The notes beneath the pieces were generated by a model. It had not been told where the DNA came from. It worked only from the letters and a program-made list of their open reading frames with translations, and did no database searches. A stretch of 64,000 bases of DNA, taken from positions 68,284-132,283 of the forward strand of contig NZ_DGDC01000003.1 in the NCBI RefSeq assembly GCF_002385225.1, given 5' to 3'. A program made the translations under genes and the position numbers. Shown here piece by piece: positions 18,231 through 27,418 of this stretch (position 1 is its first letter; each line of letters opens with the position of its first letter). The stretch is from Psychrobacter sp. UBA3962 (GTDB taxonomy: Bacteria; Pseudomonadota; Gammaproteobacteria; Pseudomonadales; Moraxellaceae).

Positions 18231-18962
18231 TTAAACGGGGATACCACTATGAAATCTTAACTCGGTATCTGGGCTATTGATCAGCTCTGCCTCAACCTGC
18301 TTAAAAAAAGCAATACGTTGATCAACATTCATGGTGTCCTCATCGGTATTGATACTGCCATTAGTGGCTTTTGATAAGGCTTCAAGATCCACACTTGCCC
18401 CGTCTTTAGGCTCTAATGAGCGAGCGAGGGTAATATAGTCTTCATAATGACGGCTTTCAGACTTGAGCAGATAGCGATAATATTTTGCTAAACGCTCATC
18501 ATCGACCACTTCACTTAAGGCGGCAAAGCGTTCACAAGATCGAGCCTCAATAAAGGCCCCGATAATTAGAATATCAATCATCGCAGCGGGTTCATAAGTG
18601 CGTTTGTGTTTTAACATACCTTTGGCATAGCGGCTGGCGGGTAAATGTCGCCACTTTTGGCCACGCTCTTCCATAATTCCCACTACTTGCTCGTAATGTA
18701 GCATTTCTTCTCGAATCAGCTGTGCCAACTTCATTTGTAGATCTTGATGAAACTCATAACGGAATATTAAGTTCATCGCGGTGCCTGCGGCTTTTTTCTC
18801 ACAGTTGGCATGATCTTGAATAATAGTCGGCAAATCATTGACGGCCGCTTCAAGCCAAGCTTTAGGGGTAGGGGTCCCCAAGAAATCATGTATGTGAGAG
18901 ATATCCGTTTTGGCAGGAGCAGTCACGGTGTTGTTTTGGTCATTAAGAAGATCGTCACTCAT
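18231..18962 (-). CDS. miaE: tRNA 2-methylthio-N6-isopentenyladenosine-37 hydroxylase
   Basis: A 243-residue member of the MiaE family, a ferritin-like di-iron monooxygenase that hydroxylates ms2i6A37 in tRNA to ms2io6A. Iron-binding helices are visible: CEKKAAGTAMNLIF, REEMLHYEQV (E-x-x-H), IEARSCERFAAL and SESRHYEDYITLA (E-x-x-H). The first 22 residues are a polar lead. Length fits the family. The gene is monocistronic, convergent with the small hydrophilic genes and divergent from glcB. Confidence 0.93.
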   Translation of the reverse strand: MSDDLLNDQNNTVTAPAKTDISHIHDFLGTPTPKAWLEAAVNDLPTIIQDHANCEKKAAGTAMNLIFRYEFHQDLQMKLAQLIREEMLHYEQVVGIMEERGQKWRHLPASRYAKGMLKHKRTYEPAAMIDILIIGAFIEARSCERFAALSEVVDDERLAKYYRYLLKSESRHYEDYITLARSLEPKDGASVDLEALSKATNGSINTDEDTMNVDQRIAFFKQVEAELINSPDTELRFHSGIPV

Positions 18963-19587
18963 AATAGCAGCTCATTTATACCTTTGACTAAGCCAGACAG
19001 CAGGTGCAAATCAATAAGGTTATATTTTATTCAGGTTGATAGTGTATTCGGATTACAAGGTGTTTGGGTTAAAGGGTATTCAGATTAAAGGGCATAAAGT
19101 TAAAAAAGACTATTGTAACAAATTAGAGGTAACATATTAGGCTTAGCTATCCTTTTAGCATTTAGAAGCTTACTTTATGGCTTTAAAATTTAAGCGAATA
19201 AGGCCCTATTTAGGGCTATAAAAATCTTTTGTTACAGCTATTAACGGCTAATCAATGACACAGAACTGGCAAGTTTTTTCCAAAAATATTAAGTAATGCA
19301 TTGATAATAAAGGGTTTAAATAGGACTATCAAGGCAGTAAAGACTAAACATTTATTTAAAAAATGGTAGTTTCTTGTTTATTTATCTCAATGATAGTAGT
19401 ATGAAGAAAGACGGCCTCCTAGTGGGTCGTCAATCAGTATAAGAGTGTATTTCAGCTATGGGTATAGCACTAATTTGTTTCAATAAAATTAATAATAACT
19501 AGCCTAAAGATGCTTGTGCATAGGATAGGCTTATAGGAAACACTGAAGACACTGATTAATTCATTCACCAACAAAGGATCATATGGT
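18963..19587. promoter_or_regulatory. miaE-glcB divergent intergenic region with hairpins
   Basis: A 625-base AT-rich stretch with no credible gene. It carries a short palindrome GCCCTA-TT-TAGGGC at about 19204-19217. A longer interrupted hairpin at 19501-19531 has outer arms AGCCTA/TAGGCT and inner arms ATGC/GCAT around TTGT, about 57 bases before the glcB start and so probably in its leader RNA. Promoters for both genes must lie here but I cannot place them with confidence. Confidence 0.4.
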
Positions 19588-21789
19588 ATGAGTAACTCTG
19601 TTAATAACAATGAAAATCGCGTTCAAAAAGGCATCTTAGCCATTGATAGCCAACTTTATAATTTTATTGAAAATGATGTGCTACCCCGTGTTGGTGTGGA
19701 ATCAGACGCTTATTGGTCTAACTTTGAAGAAATTGTTAAGAAGTTCACGCCACGCAACAAAGAGCTTTTGGCCAAGCGTGATGAGCTACAAGCCAAGATT
19801 GACCAGTGGCACTTAGACAACCCAACCAAAGATGGCGAAATCGACTATCCAAAATACAAAGAATTCTTAACTGAAATTGGCTACCTATTACCAGAAGGCG
19901 ATGACTTCGAAGTTTCAACAGAGAATGTTGATCCTGAAATCGCTAGTATCCCTGGTCCACAGTTAGTAGTACCTGTACGTAACGCTCGCTACGCACTTAA
20001 CGCAGCCAATGCTCGTTGGGGCAGCTTCTATGATGCCTTATATGGTACTGACGTAATCGATACCGCTGATGGTAAAGACAAAGGCAGCAGCTATAACCCA
20101 AAACGTGGTGAAGCGGTTGTGGCTTATGCCAAAGCTTTCTTAGATGAGAACTTTGCACTGTCGCAAGGCAGCTATACAGACGTTACTGGCTTTAGCGTTG
20201 ACGGCGGCGAATTAAAAATTGCTCAAGGCGATAGTACCACTACATTAGCCAATACCGCTCAGTTTGTAGGCTATGTGGGTGAAGAGAGCAATCCAAAAGG
20301 TATCTTATTAAAGAACAATAACTTACACGTTGAAATCCAAATCGATGCCAGCCATCCAGTGGGCGAAACTGACCCAGCTCATATTAAAGACGTGTTATTA
20401 GAATCAGCGATTACTGCTATTCAAGACTGTGAAGACTCAGTAGCGGCTGTAGATGCTGAAGAAAAAGTAGAAGCTTACCGTAACTGGTTTGGTTTAATGA
20501 ACGGTGACCTAACTGAGACCTTCTATAAAGGCGGCAAAGAGTTAACCCGTAAACTAAATCCAGATCGTGAATACACTACGCCAGACGGTGGCAAACTAGT
20601 ATTACCAGGTCGTGCGGTATTGTTAATCCGTAACGTGGGTCACTTAATGCAAAACCCAGCGGTATTGGTAGATCTAGGTGAAGGTCAAGAAGAAATCTTC
20701 GAAGGCATCATGGACGCCTTGGTAACGCCACTATTAACCATCAATGATATTAAAGGCAACAATGAGCGTTCAAACTCTCGTGAAGGTTCAATGTACATCG
20801 TTAAGCCGAAGATGCATGGTCCTGAAGAAGTTAAGTTCGCTAACGAATTATTCGCAGCGGTTGAAGATGCGCTAGGATTGCCACGTAACACTCTAAAAAT
20901 GGGTGTAATGGATGAAGAGCGTCGCACTACTGTGAACCTAAAAGAGTGTATCCGCCAAGCTAAAGAGCGTGTGATATTCATTAACACCGGCTTCTTAGAC
21001 CGTACAGGGGATGAGATGCACACCAGTATGAATGCCGGTCCTTTCGTACGTAAAGGCGACATGAAGTCACAAGCTTGGTTACCTGCTTATGAGCAGTGGA
21101 ACGTAGATGTGGGTATCGAGACAGGTTTAATTGGCCGTGCTCAAATCGGTAAAGGCATGTGGGCGAAGCCTGATGAAATGAAAGAAATGGTTGAGACTAA
21201 GTCTAACCATCCTCAAGCCGGTGCTACGACTGCTTGGGTACCTTCACCAACAGGGGCAACGCTACACAGTATCCATTACCATCAAAACAACGTAAAAGAG
21301 ATCCAAGAGAAGTTCAAAGGCCGTGAGCGTGCTAGCCTAGATGATATCTTGACTATTCCATTAGCTAAAGACACTAACTGGAGTGAAGAAGAGAAACGTC
21401 AAGAGCTTGATAACAACGCTCAAGGTATCTTAGGTTACGTTGTACGCTGGGTTGATCAAGGTGTAGGTTGTTCAAAAGTACCTGACATCAATAACGTTGG
21501 CCTAATGGAAGACCGTGCAACGCTACGTATCTCAAGTCAGCACATCGCTAACTGGTTGCACCATGGTATCGTAACTGAAGAGCAGGTTATGGAGTCTATG
21601 AAGCGTATGGCTAAAGTTGTTGATGAGCAAAACTTAGGTGATTCAAACTATATGCCTATGGCTGAAAACTTCGACAACTCGATCGCTTTCAAAGCCGCTT
21701 GTGACTTAGTATTTAAAGGTCGTGAGCAGCCAAGTGGTTACACTGAGCCATTGCTACACGCTGCCCGCTTAGAGCTAAAAGCGCGCTAA
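19588..21789 (+). CDS. glcB: malate synthase G
   Basis: A 733-residue monomeric malate synthase of the G type (the E. coli enzyme has 723 residues). It condenses glyoxylate with acetyl-CoA to malate, giving growth on two-carbon compounds with isocitrate lyase, which is not in the window. Recognisable blocks are GPQLVVPVRNARYALNAANA, GRAVLLIRNVGHLM with the catalytic Arg, SREGSMYIVKPKMHGPEE, ERRTTVNLKECIRQAKERV (with the Mg-binding acids nearby) and the C-terminal YRWVDQG-like segment VVRWVDQGVGCSKVPDI. Very regular, high-expression codon use. Its leader holds a hairpin (see 19501-19531). Confidence 0.97.
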   Translation: MSNSVNNNENRVQKGILAIDSQLYNFIENDVLPRVGVESDAYWSNFEEIVKKFTPRNKELLAKRDELQAKIDQWHLDNPTKDGEIDYPKYKEFLTEIGYLLPEGDDFEVSTENVDPEIASIPGPQLVVPVRNARYALNAANARWGSFYDALYGTDVIDTADGKDKGSSYNPKRGEAVVAYAKAFLDENFALSQGSYTDVTGFSVDGGELKIAQGDSTTTLANTAQFVGYVGEESNPKGILLKNNNLHVEIQIDASHPVGETDPAHIKDVLLESAITAIQDCEDSVAAVDAEEKVEAYRNWFGLMNGDLTETFYKGGKELTRKLNPDREYTTPDGGKLVLPGRAVLLIRNVGHLMQNPAVLVDLGEGQEEIFEGIMDALVTPLLTINDIKGNNERSNSREGSMYIVKPKMHGPEEVKFANELFAAVEDALGLPRNTLKMGVMDEERRTTVNLKECIRQAKERVIFINTGFLDRTGDEMHTSMNAGPFVRKGDMKSQAWLPAYEQWNVDVGIETGLIGRAQIGKGMWAKPDEMKEMVETKSNHPQAGATTAWVPSPTGATLHSIHYHQNNVKEIQEKFKGRERASLDDILTIPLAKDTNWSEEEKRQELDNNAQGILGYVVRWVDQGVGCSKVPDINNVGLMEDRATLRISSQHIANWLHHGIVTEEQVMESMKRMAKVVDEQNLGDSNYMPMAENFDNSIAFKAACDLVFKGREQPSGYTEPLLHAARLELKAR

Positions 21790-21849
21790 GCTGACTGGTG
21801 AATAAAATAGGCTTTATATAGCTTAGTCTTTATATATCCGTCCTAATTT

Positions 21850-21886
21850 CCCTTTGGCGTATTTGATATACGCCTTAGGGTTTTTT
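21850..21886 (+). terminator. terminator after glcB
   Basis: CCCT-GGCGTAT and ATACGCC-AGGG form an interrupted stem followed by TTTTTT, 60 bases beyond the glcB stop codon. Confidence 0.9.
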
Positions 21887-22432
21887 ATTGCCTGTAGCAA
21901 AGTGCTGTGACCTATTAACCTAGGACTAAAATATAGCTCTGGAACTTAAGGGTGAATAACAGCCATTTAGCTAGCCGAAAATGCAAGCAAATAGCAAATA
22001 TAAGCCCAAAATGTATCTAAGACTGGTTATCAATAGCGGCTAAATAATTTTTTTAGTACTAATTTTTTTAAGAAAATCAGTGTTTTAAATAAAATCTAGG
22101 GGGTTACAGCAAATAAAAACATTGAAATAAATGTTGCAAATTATTTCAAAGTTGATATCCTTAGATTGAAAGTATGAGTTTGGTTAGTGATGTAACAGAA
22201 CTATAAATATAGTTTTATCTTGTATCGTTATAATATGAAACGAATAGATAAATTCAGTTACTCATTTAACAGATATGTCACATAATGTTGCCATAATCAT
22301 ATTTAAGTCAGTTCTAACTAAGTTTGTCTCTTTTTTTAGGTACAAGTAAAGTTTAGATCTTTTATGGAAGAAACTGGGCGTTAGCTTGTTAGGGCAGCCC
22401 ATAACTAAAATTGTAAAGTGGAGATTTACCCC
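21887..22432. other. intergenic region upstream of the porin gene
   Basis: About 545 bases, strongly AT-rich, without a credible gene. This is a long regulatory region, as is common for major porins. No operator could be recognised securely. The ribosome site GTGGAGA at 22418-22424 belongs to the porin. Confidence 0.5.
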
Positions 22433-23527
22433 ATGAAAAAACTACTTTTAGCATCAGCTGTTGCTGCTCTATCTGTATCTGCGGCTAACGCTGCTCCAAC
22501 TGTATACGGCAAAATCTTTATGACTGCTGATTACGTTGATGAAGAACTTAAAAACATTAACCATGATGAAAATGGTGTTGAGATTAGCTCACAAGGTTCA
22601 CGCGTAGGTTTCAAAGGTTCAGAGCCATTATCTGCTAATACTGACGTGGTATATCAATTAGAGTATGGTATTGATGTAGACGGTGATGACCATGAAACTT
22701 TCAAAAACCGTGACACTTTCCTAGGTCTTAAAAACAACACCTTTGGTGAGTTCCGTGCCGGTAAAAACCAATCAACTACTGACTACATCAACAACGTAGT
22801 AGTAAACGAAGGTTTTTGGGATAACTTAGGTTCTACTAAACTAGCTGACGAGAAAGAAGTAGCAGCCTTAACAATGGCAGACAGTAGCCGTATCAACAAC
22901 TCTATCGTTTGGATGGCGCCCAAGTTTGAAGGTGTACCAGTACAGTTTGCTGCTATGTACGCTAACGATGATGATTACGCTGGTGAAAAAAATAGCGGTT
23001 GGGGTGCTTCATTATTGTTTGACCAAGGTGCTGGTTATACCTTCGGTCTTGCTTATGAAGATGATTTAAACCTTCGTAGTGAAGTAGAAACTGTTGCTGG
23101 TGGCAAAGTATTTAACGGTGGTGATTTAATCCGTGGTACCGCTACTTTAGACCTAGCTACTTTCAACTCAGGTTTCCCTGTGACGCTAGGCGCTTTATAT
23201 CAAGAAGCTGACTATGATAATGGCGACAAAAAAGAAAAAGGCTATGTAATTAGTGCTCAAATGGGTCTAACTAATTTTGCTAAGCCTGCAACTATTTACA
23301 CTCAGTACAACAACACTTCTAACCTAAACGGTGTAGATGGTTTTGACTCAAGTCAAATCGTTGTGGGTGGTAAGTACTACTATCAGAAAAACATGATTGC
23401 CCATGCTTATATCGGTCAAAACGATGCTGATAATGTTGTGAAAATTGATAAATTTGGCAATCGTTCAGCAAACCTTGGCGATGGTAAAGTGTTCGCAGTT
23501 GGTGGCGGTCTAGAATACAAATTCTAA
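22433..23527 (+). CDS. outer-membrane porin
   Basis: A 364-residue Gram-negative porin. I start it at the ATG at 22433, because the upstream in-frame GTG overlaps the ribosome site and would spoil the signal peptide. Signal peptide MKKLLLASAVAALSVSAANA is cleaved before APTVYGK. The mature start TVYGKIFMTADYVD, the SQGSRVGFKGSEPL and TFLGLKNNTFGEFRAGKNQS blocks, and the last strand GGGLEYKF ending in Phe are characteristic of trimeric general porins (16 strands). Codon use is typical of a highly expressed gene. A terminator follows. Confidence 0.94.
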   Translation: MKKLLLASAVAALSVSAANAAPTVYGKIFMTADYVDEELKNINHDENGVEISSQGSRVGFKGSEPLSANTDVVYQLEYGIDVDGDDHETFKNRDTFLGLKNNTFGEFRAGKNQSTTDYINNVVVNEGFWDNLGSTKLADEKEVAALTMADSSRINNSIVWMAPKFEGVPVQFAAMYANDDDYAGEKNSGWGASLLFDQGAGYTFGLAYEDDLNLRSEVETVAGGKVFNGGDLIRGTATLDLATFNSGFPVTLGALYQEADYDNGDKKEKGYVISAQMGLTNFAKPATIYTQYNNTSNLNGVDGFDSSQIVVGGKYYYQKNMIAHAYIGQNDADNVVKIDKFGNRSANLGDGKVFAVGGGLEYKF

Positions 23528-23550
23528 TCTAAATTAGAATCTTATTCTCA

Positions 23551-23582
23551 AAAAGCTCATCCCTTCGGGGATGAGTTTTTTT
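23551..23582 (+). terminator. terminator after the porin gene
   Basis: CTCATCCC and GGGATGAG enclose a stable TTCG tetraloop and are followed by a T-run, a strong intrinsic terminator. Confidence 0.93.
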
Positions 23583-23855
23583 ATGGGTCAAAACTTTAAA
23601 TTAGCAATGAGTGCTAAAACCATACCTATTTTCATGCGTCTACACAGCAAGAAACTGTTACACTATGCCCCTGACGACTGTTGTGTATTACTATAGTCAG
23701 GCTCAAATCTGAAGGTTTTTGATGAGTGTATCAATATATCCTGCCTATCTAATTGCAATCTTAAAGTTAATACAAAGTCAACCCTGTAAATTCTCCCTCA
23801 AATTTAGTAAAATCTCTTTTTACCAACTTGCGACTGTCGCATTAAGACTGAAACT
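23583..23855. other. pyrG upstream region
   Basis: An AT-rich gap of 273 bases with no credible gene. It presumably contains the pyrG promoter. I see no attenuator-type hairpin of the kind used by Gram-positive pyrG. Confidence 0.4.
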
Positions 23856-25484
23856 ATGACTAAATTTATATTTGTGACCGGTGGGGTTGTGTCCTCACTA
23901 GGTAAAGGTATTACCGCAGCCTCTTTAGCGGCCGTATTAGAAGCACGTGGCCTAAAAGTTACCATGACCAAAATGGATCCGTACATCAACGTTGATCCAG
24001 GTACCATGAGTCCCTTCCAACACGGCGAGGTGTTCGTTACTGAGGATGGTGCTGAAACGGATTTAGACCTAGGGTATTACGAGCGCTTTTTACGCCACTC
24101 AAAAATGAGTAAAACCAACAACTTTACCAGTGGCCGTATCTATCAAACTGTATTGAATAAAGAACGCCGTGGTGACTATTTGGGCGGCACAGTACAAGTT
24201 ATTCCGCACATCACTGATGAGATCAAACACCGTATTCACGCTAGTGGTGAAGGTCACGATATCGCTATTATCGAAATTGGCGGTACTGTGGGTGACATTG
24301 AGTCACTACCGTTTATGGAAGCGGTTCGTCAGATGCAAGTTGAGCTGGGCCGAAATCGTGCCATGCTTATGCATCTAACTTTAGTGCCTTATATTTCAAG
24401 TGCGGGCGAAACTAAAACTAAGCCTACTCAGCATTCAGTAAAAGAGCTGCGCTCAATTGGCTTACAGCCAGACGTTTTGATCTGTCGCTCTGAGCATGCC
24501 ATTGGTGAGGACAACCGACGCAAGATTGCGCTATTTACCAATGTAGAAGAGCGTGCGGTTATCTTATGTGAAGATGCTGATAGTATTTATCAGATTCCAC
24601 GTACGCTACATGAGCAAGATTTAGACGATATTATCCTAGAGCGCTTTGGTATCGAAGCACCAGAAGCCGATCTATCAGATTGGGATAAAGTGGTTGATCG
24701 TCTGTTGAATGCTGAAGGTAAAGTAACCGTAGCTATCGTAGGTAAATACGTAGAGCTACCCGATGCTTATAAATCAATTAACGAAGCTTTATTGCATGCC
24801 GGTATTACTCATAAGACTAAGGTTGAGATTGATTACGTTGATGCTGAAGCATTAGAGACTGACGACAGTTTAGTTCAGCAACTAGAGCAGGCCGACGCTA
24901 TCTTAGTACCTGGTGGATTTGGTGAGCGCGGTAAATTAGGTAAGATGCGTGCCATCACTTATGCGCGTGAAAACAATATCCCATTCTTAGGTATCTGTTT
25001 GGGTATGCAATTGGCAGTTATCGAATTTGCGACCAACAAGTTAGGTCTAAGAGCGGACTCAACTGAGTTTGATCGTCAAGCCGAAGAGCCTATTATTGGT
25101 CTAATCACTGAGTGGTTGGATGAAAAAGGCGAGTTACAAGTTCGCAATGATGACTCAGACTTAGGCGGTACTATGCGTTTAGGTAGTCAGAAGGCAGAAT
25201 TGGTGGAAGGCTCCAAGCTACATCAAATCTATGGCTCTAAGATCATCACTGAGCGTCACCGTCATCGTTATGAGATGAATAACCGCTATATTGAGCCATT
25301 AGAAGAAGCAGGTATGAGCATCTCAGGTTATTCTGCCAAACAGCATTTGGTTGAGTCAGTAGAGATTGCCGATCATCCTTGGTTTATTGGGGTGCAATTC
25401 CACCCTGAGTTCACCAGTTCTCCACGAACTGGTCATCCTTTATTCGCAAGCTTTATTGAAGCGGCAATAAAAAACCAAAAGTAA
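23856..25484 (+). CDS. pyrG: CTP synthase
   Basis: A 542-residue enzyme that aminates UTP to CTP with glutamine. The N-terminal amidoligase domain has VTGGVVSSLGKGITAASLA and MDPYINVDPGTMSPFQHGEV. The C-terminal class I glutaminase domain has VPGGFGERG, the nucleophile Cys381 in GICLGMQLAV, and the His/Glu pair in FHPEFTSSPRTGHP. Length fits the family. It opens the pyrG-kdsA part of a gammaproteobacterial gene order that continues at eno. Confidence 0.98.
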   Translation: MTKFIFVTGGVVSSLGKGITAASLAAVLEARGLKVTMTKMDPYINVDPGTMSPFQHGEVFVTEDGAETDLDLGYYERFLRHSKMSKTNNFTSGRIYQTVLNKERRGDYLGGTVQVIPHITDEIKHRIHASGEGHDIAIIEIGGTVGDIESLPFMEAVRQMQVELGRNRAMLMHLTLVPYISSAGETKTKPTQHSVKELRSIGLQPDVLICRSEHAIGEDNRRKIALFTNVEERAVILCEDADSIYQIPRTLHEQDLDDIILERFGIEAPEADLSDWDKVVDRLLNAEGKVTVAIVGKYVELPDAYKSINEALLHAGITHKTKVEIDYVDAEALETDDSLVQQLEQADAILVPGGFGERGKLGKMRAITYARENNIPFLGICLGMQLAVIEFATNKLGLRADSTEFDRQAEEPIIGLITEWLDEKGELQVRNDDSDLGGTMRLGSQKAELVEGSKLHQIYGSKIITERHRHRYEMNNRYIEPLEEAGMSISGYSAKQHLVESVEIADHPWFIGVQFHPEFTSSPRTGHPLFASFIEAAIKNQK

Positions 25485-25542
25485 GCTGATAGCAATTAGT
25501 GAATGACAAGCAAACGGGTTATTGTTTTGATAATCCGTTCTA

Positions 25543-25577
25543 TAAAAAGAGGTTGGGCTATCCTAACCTCTTTTTTG
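25543..25577 (+). terminator. terminator after pyrG
   Basis: AGAGGTT-GG and CC-AACCTCT with a short loop and a T-run form an intrinsic terminator about 60 bases after pyrG. kdsA therefore probably has its own promoter. Confidence 0.88.
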
Positions 25578-25724
25578 TTTCTTAAGCTAAGTTTGGTGTT
25601 TTGTACATAAGGTTTGTATTTGACTTAGCTTGTACTACAATCAATATATCGCCTTCTATAGTTAGTAAGTTCATACTTAGACCGTTTAGATTTAGAATTT
25701 ATAGATAATAAAAAAGAGACTTTT

Positions 25725-26585
25725 ATGACTGCATTAACTCAAGCACAATCACAAATTCAATTAAATGATATTACCATCGCCAACGATAAGCCTTTTGTAC
25801 TATTTGGCGGCATGAACGTTTTAGAGTCAAAAGAATTGGCTTTTGAAATTGCCGAGGGTTACATCGATATCTGTAACCGATTGGGCATTGGTTATGTCTT
25901 TAAGGCAAGCTTTGATAAAGCCAACCGCTCTAGCCTAAATTCATACCGTGGCCCTGGTTTAGAAAAAGGCGTAGATTGGTTGGGTCAAATCAAAGAAAAA
26001 TATAATGTGCCAATCATTACCGATGTTCACGAGCCATACCAAGCTGAGCCAGTGGCAGAAGTAGCCGATATCATTCAGCTCCCTGCTTTTTTAAGCCGCC
26101 AAACAGATTTAGTTCAAGCTATGGCGAGAACTGGGGCCATTATTAATGTCAAAAAAGCACAGTTTTTAGCCCCGCATGAGATGCGCCATATTATCAATAA
26201 GTGCTTAGAGGCAGGTAATGATAAAATTATCCTTTGTGAGCGTGGGACTTCCTTTGGTTACAATAACCTAGTGGTAGATATGCTTGGCTTTGATACTATG
26301 AAAAAGATGGATGTCCCCGTATTCTTCGATGTGACGCACAGCTTACAGCAGCCTGGTGCGCGCAGTGACAGTGCTGGTGGTCGCCGTGAGCAGATTACCA
26401 CCTTGGCTCGTGCGGGCATGGCAACAGGTCTGGCAGGATTATTTTTAGAAGCTCATCCAGAGCCAGAATTAGCAAAATGTGATGGTCCTTGTGCGTTAAG
26501 AATGAGCCAATTAGAACCGTTCTTAAAGCAGTTAAAACAGATTGATGATTTGGTAAAAGGCTTTAGCGTATTAGATACTCACTAA
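25725..26585 (+). CDS. kdsA: 3-deoxy-8-phosphooctulonate synthase
   Basis: A 286-residue TIM-barrel enzyme that joins arabinose 5-phosphate and phosphoenolpyruvate to make KDO 8-phosphate for lipopolysaccharide. Family blocks: FVLFGGMNVLESKELAFE, FKASFDKANRSSLNSYRGPG, VPIITDVHEPYQ, QLPAFLSRQTDL, INVKKAQFLAP, LCERGTSFGYNNLVVDM, and DVTHSLQQPG. A ribosome site AAAGAGA precedes the ATG. In pseudomonads and relatives eno follows kdsA directly. Here three copper-related genes stand between. Confidence 0.97.
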   Translation: MTALTQAQSQIQLNDITIANDKPFVLFGGMNVLESKELAFEIAEGYIDICNRLGIGYVFKASFDKANRSSLNSYRGPGLEKGVDWLGQIKEKYNVPIITDVHEPYQAEPVAEVADIIQLPAFLSRQTDLVQAMARTGAIINVKKAQFLAPHEMRHIINKCLEAGNDKIILCERGTSFGYNNLVVDMLGFDTMKKMDVPVFFDVTHSLQQPGARSDSAGGRREQITTLARAGMATGLAGLFLEAHPEPELAKCDGPCALRMSQLEPFLKQLKQIDDLVKGFSVLDTH

Positions 26586-26660
26586 TCTAATAGGCTGATA
26601 TTAAGTTAATCCTATAATTAATTACCTAAAGAACTTATAAATAAATCAGAGGGGGGCAGT

Positions 26661-26909
26661 ATGGCGATTCAACAGGTCCAATTTAGTATCAAAAACATAG
26701 ATGATGCTGAAGGTATTCAAGGGGTTATTACGGCCTTAAAAAATATCGACGGTGTTCAAGCAGCCGAGCTGTCCCCGGAGACTGACACAGGTATTGTGCA
26801 GTTTGAAGATACCAAAACCTCTATCCATGCCATTAAGGCGGCTGTCAGTATGGTAGATTATGTTACTCAGCCTTTCCCTGTGGATGCTCCCGCCAATCCA
26901 AAAAACTAG
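26661..26909 (+). CDS. HMA-like small protein lacking the metal-binding cysteines
   Basis: An 82-residue protein whose pattern (strand VQFSIKNI, helix, IDGVQAAEL strand, GIVQFED strand, helix HAIKAAVSM, strand) matches the ferredoxin-like heavy-metal-associated fold. The loop that holds CxxC in metal chaperones reads IDDAEG here and the protein contains no Cys, so it should not bind Cu(I) in the usual way. A good ribosome site (AGAGGGGG) precedes the ATG. It is 65 bases before copZ. It may be a divergent partner or a decayed paralogue of CopZ. The family call rests on pattern only. Confidence 0.65.
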   Translation: MAIQQVQFSIKNIDDAEGIQGVITALKNIDGVQAAELSPETDTGIVQFEDTKTSIHAIKAAVSMVDYVTQPFPVDAPANPKN

Positions 26910-26974
26910 TCAGCATCAAGTAGAATATAAATTAAATATAAGCCAAAACTATAAAAAATGATAAGGAGTAGGTA

Positions 26975-27199
26975 ATGAGTACAGAGACTCGCGTAATTAA
27001 CATCGACGGTATGACTTGCGGCGGCTGCGTAAAAAGCGTAGACAGCGCTTTAACACAGCTTGAGGGAGTGCAGTCAGTAGAAGTAGATCTAGAAGGCAAT
27101 AAAGCTTCAGTGACTTATGATTCCTCAGCAGTAGCCGTTGATGCTATAGTAGAAGCCATTGAAGAGGCAGGCTTTGATGCGGTAGTTGCAGGCGAATAA
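26975..27199 (+). CDS. copZ: copper chaperone (HMA domain)
   Basis: A 74-residue single-domain metallochaperone with the Cu(I) site GMTCGGCVKSV (Cys15 and Cys18), followed by EGVQSVEVDLEGNKASVTYD and the helix AIVEAIEEAGFDA, which is the complete HMA fold. It should carry Cu(I) in the cytoplasm to the N-terminal domain of the copper ATPase encoded 220 bases downstream. AAGGAG precedes the ATG. A terminator follows, so copA probably has a separate promoter. Confidence 0.93.
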   Translation: MSTETRVINIDGMTCGGCVKSVDSALTQLEGVQSVEVDLEGNKASVTYDSSAVAVDAIVEAIEEAGFDAVVAGE

Positions 27200-27237
27200 G
27201 CCAAAAGGGTTAATAATTTTGTTTTATTAGCTCGATA

Positions 27238-27262
27238 AGCCAGCTTTGTGCTGGCTTTTTTG
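27238..27262 (+). terminator. terminator after copZ
   Basis: AAGCCAGC and GCTGGCTT enclose TTTGT and run into a T-tract, separating copZ from copA transcription. Confidence 0.9.
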
Positions 27263-27418
27263 TTTTCAAGCTTTTTATTTTATAGATCAAAACTCTGATA
27301 GTTTAAAACGCCTAGCAAACAGTTAATCCTTACATCCATTGATTATACGGTGCTTCCTGTCTAGAATTCTTCGCGAGTTATTTCTTTTTATTTCCACTTA
27401 GTTAACCTTGGTGTTGTC

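Noticed and set aside
20685..21062. 125-residue open frame on the minus strand opposite glcB
   Set aside because: It is a by-product of the strong codon bias of glcB, and its protein has no recognisable feature.
22418..22432. upstream GTG start for the porin
   Set aside because: It overlaps the ribosome site and would put acidic residues before the signal peptide.
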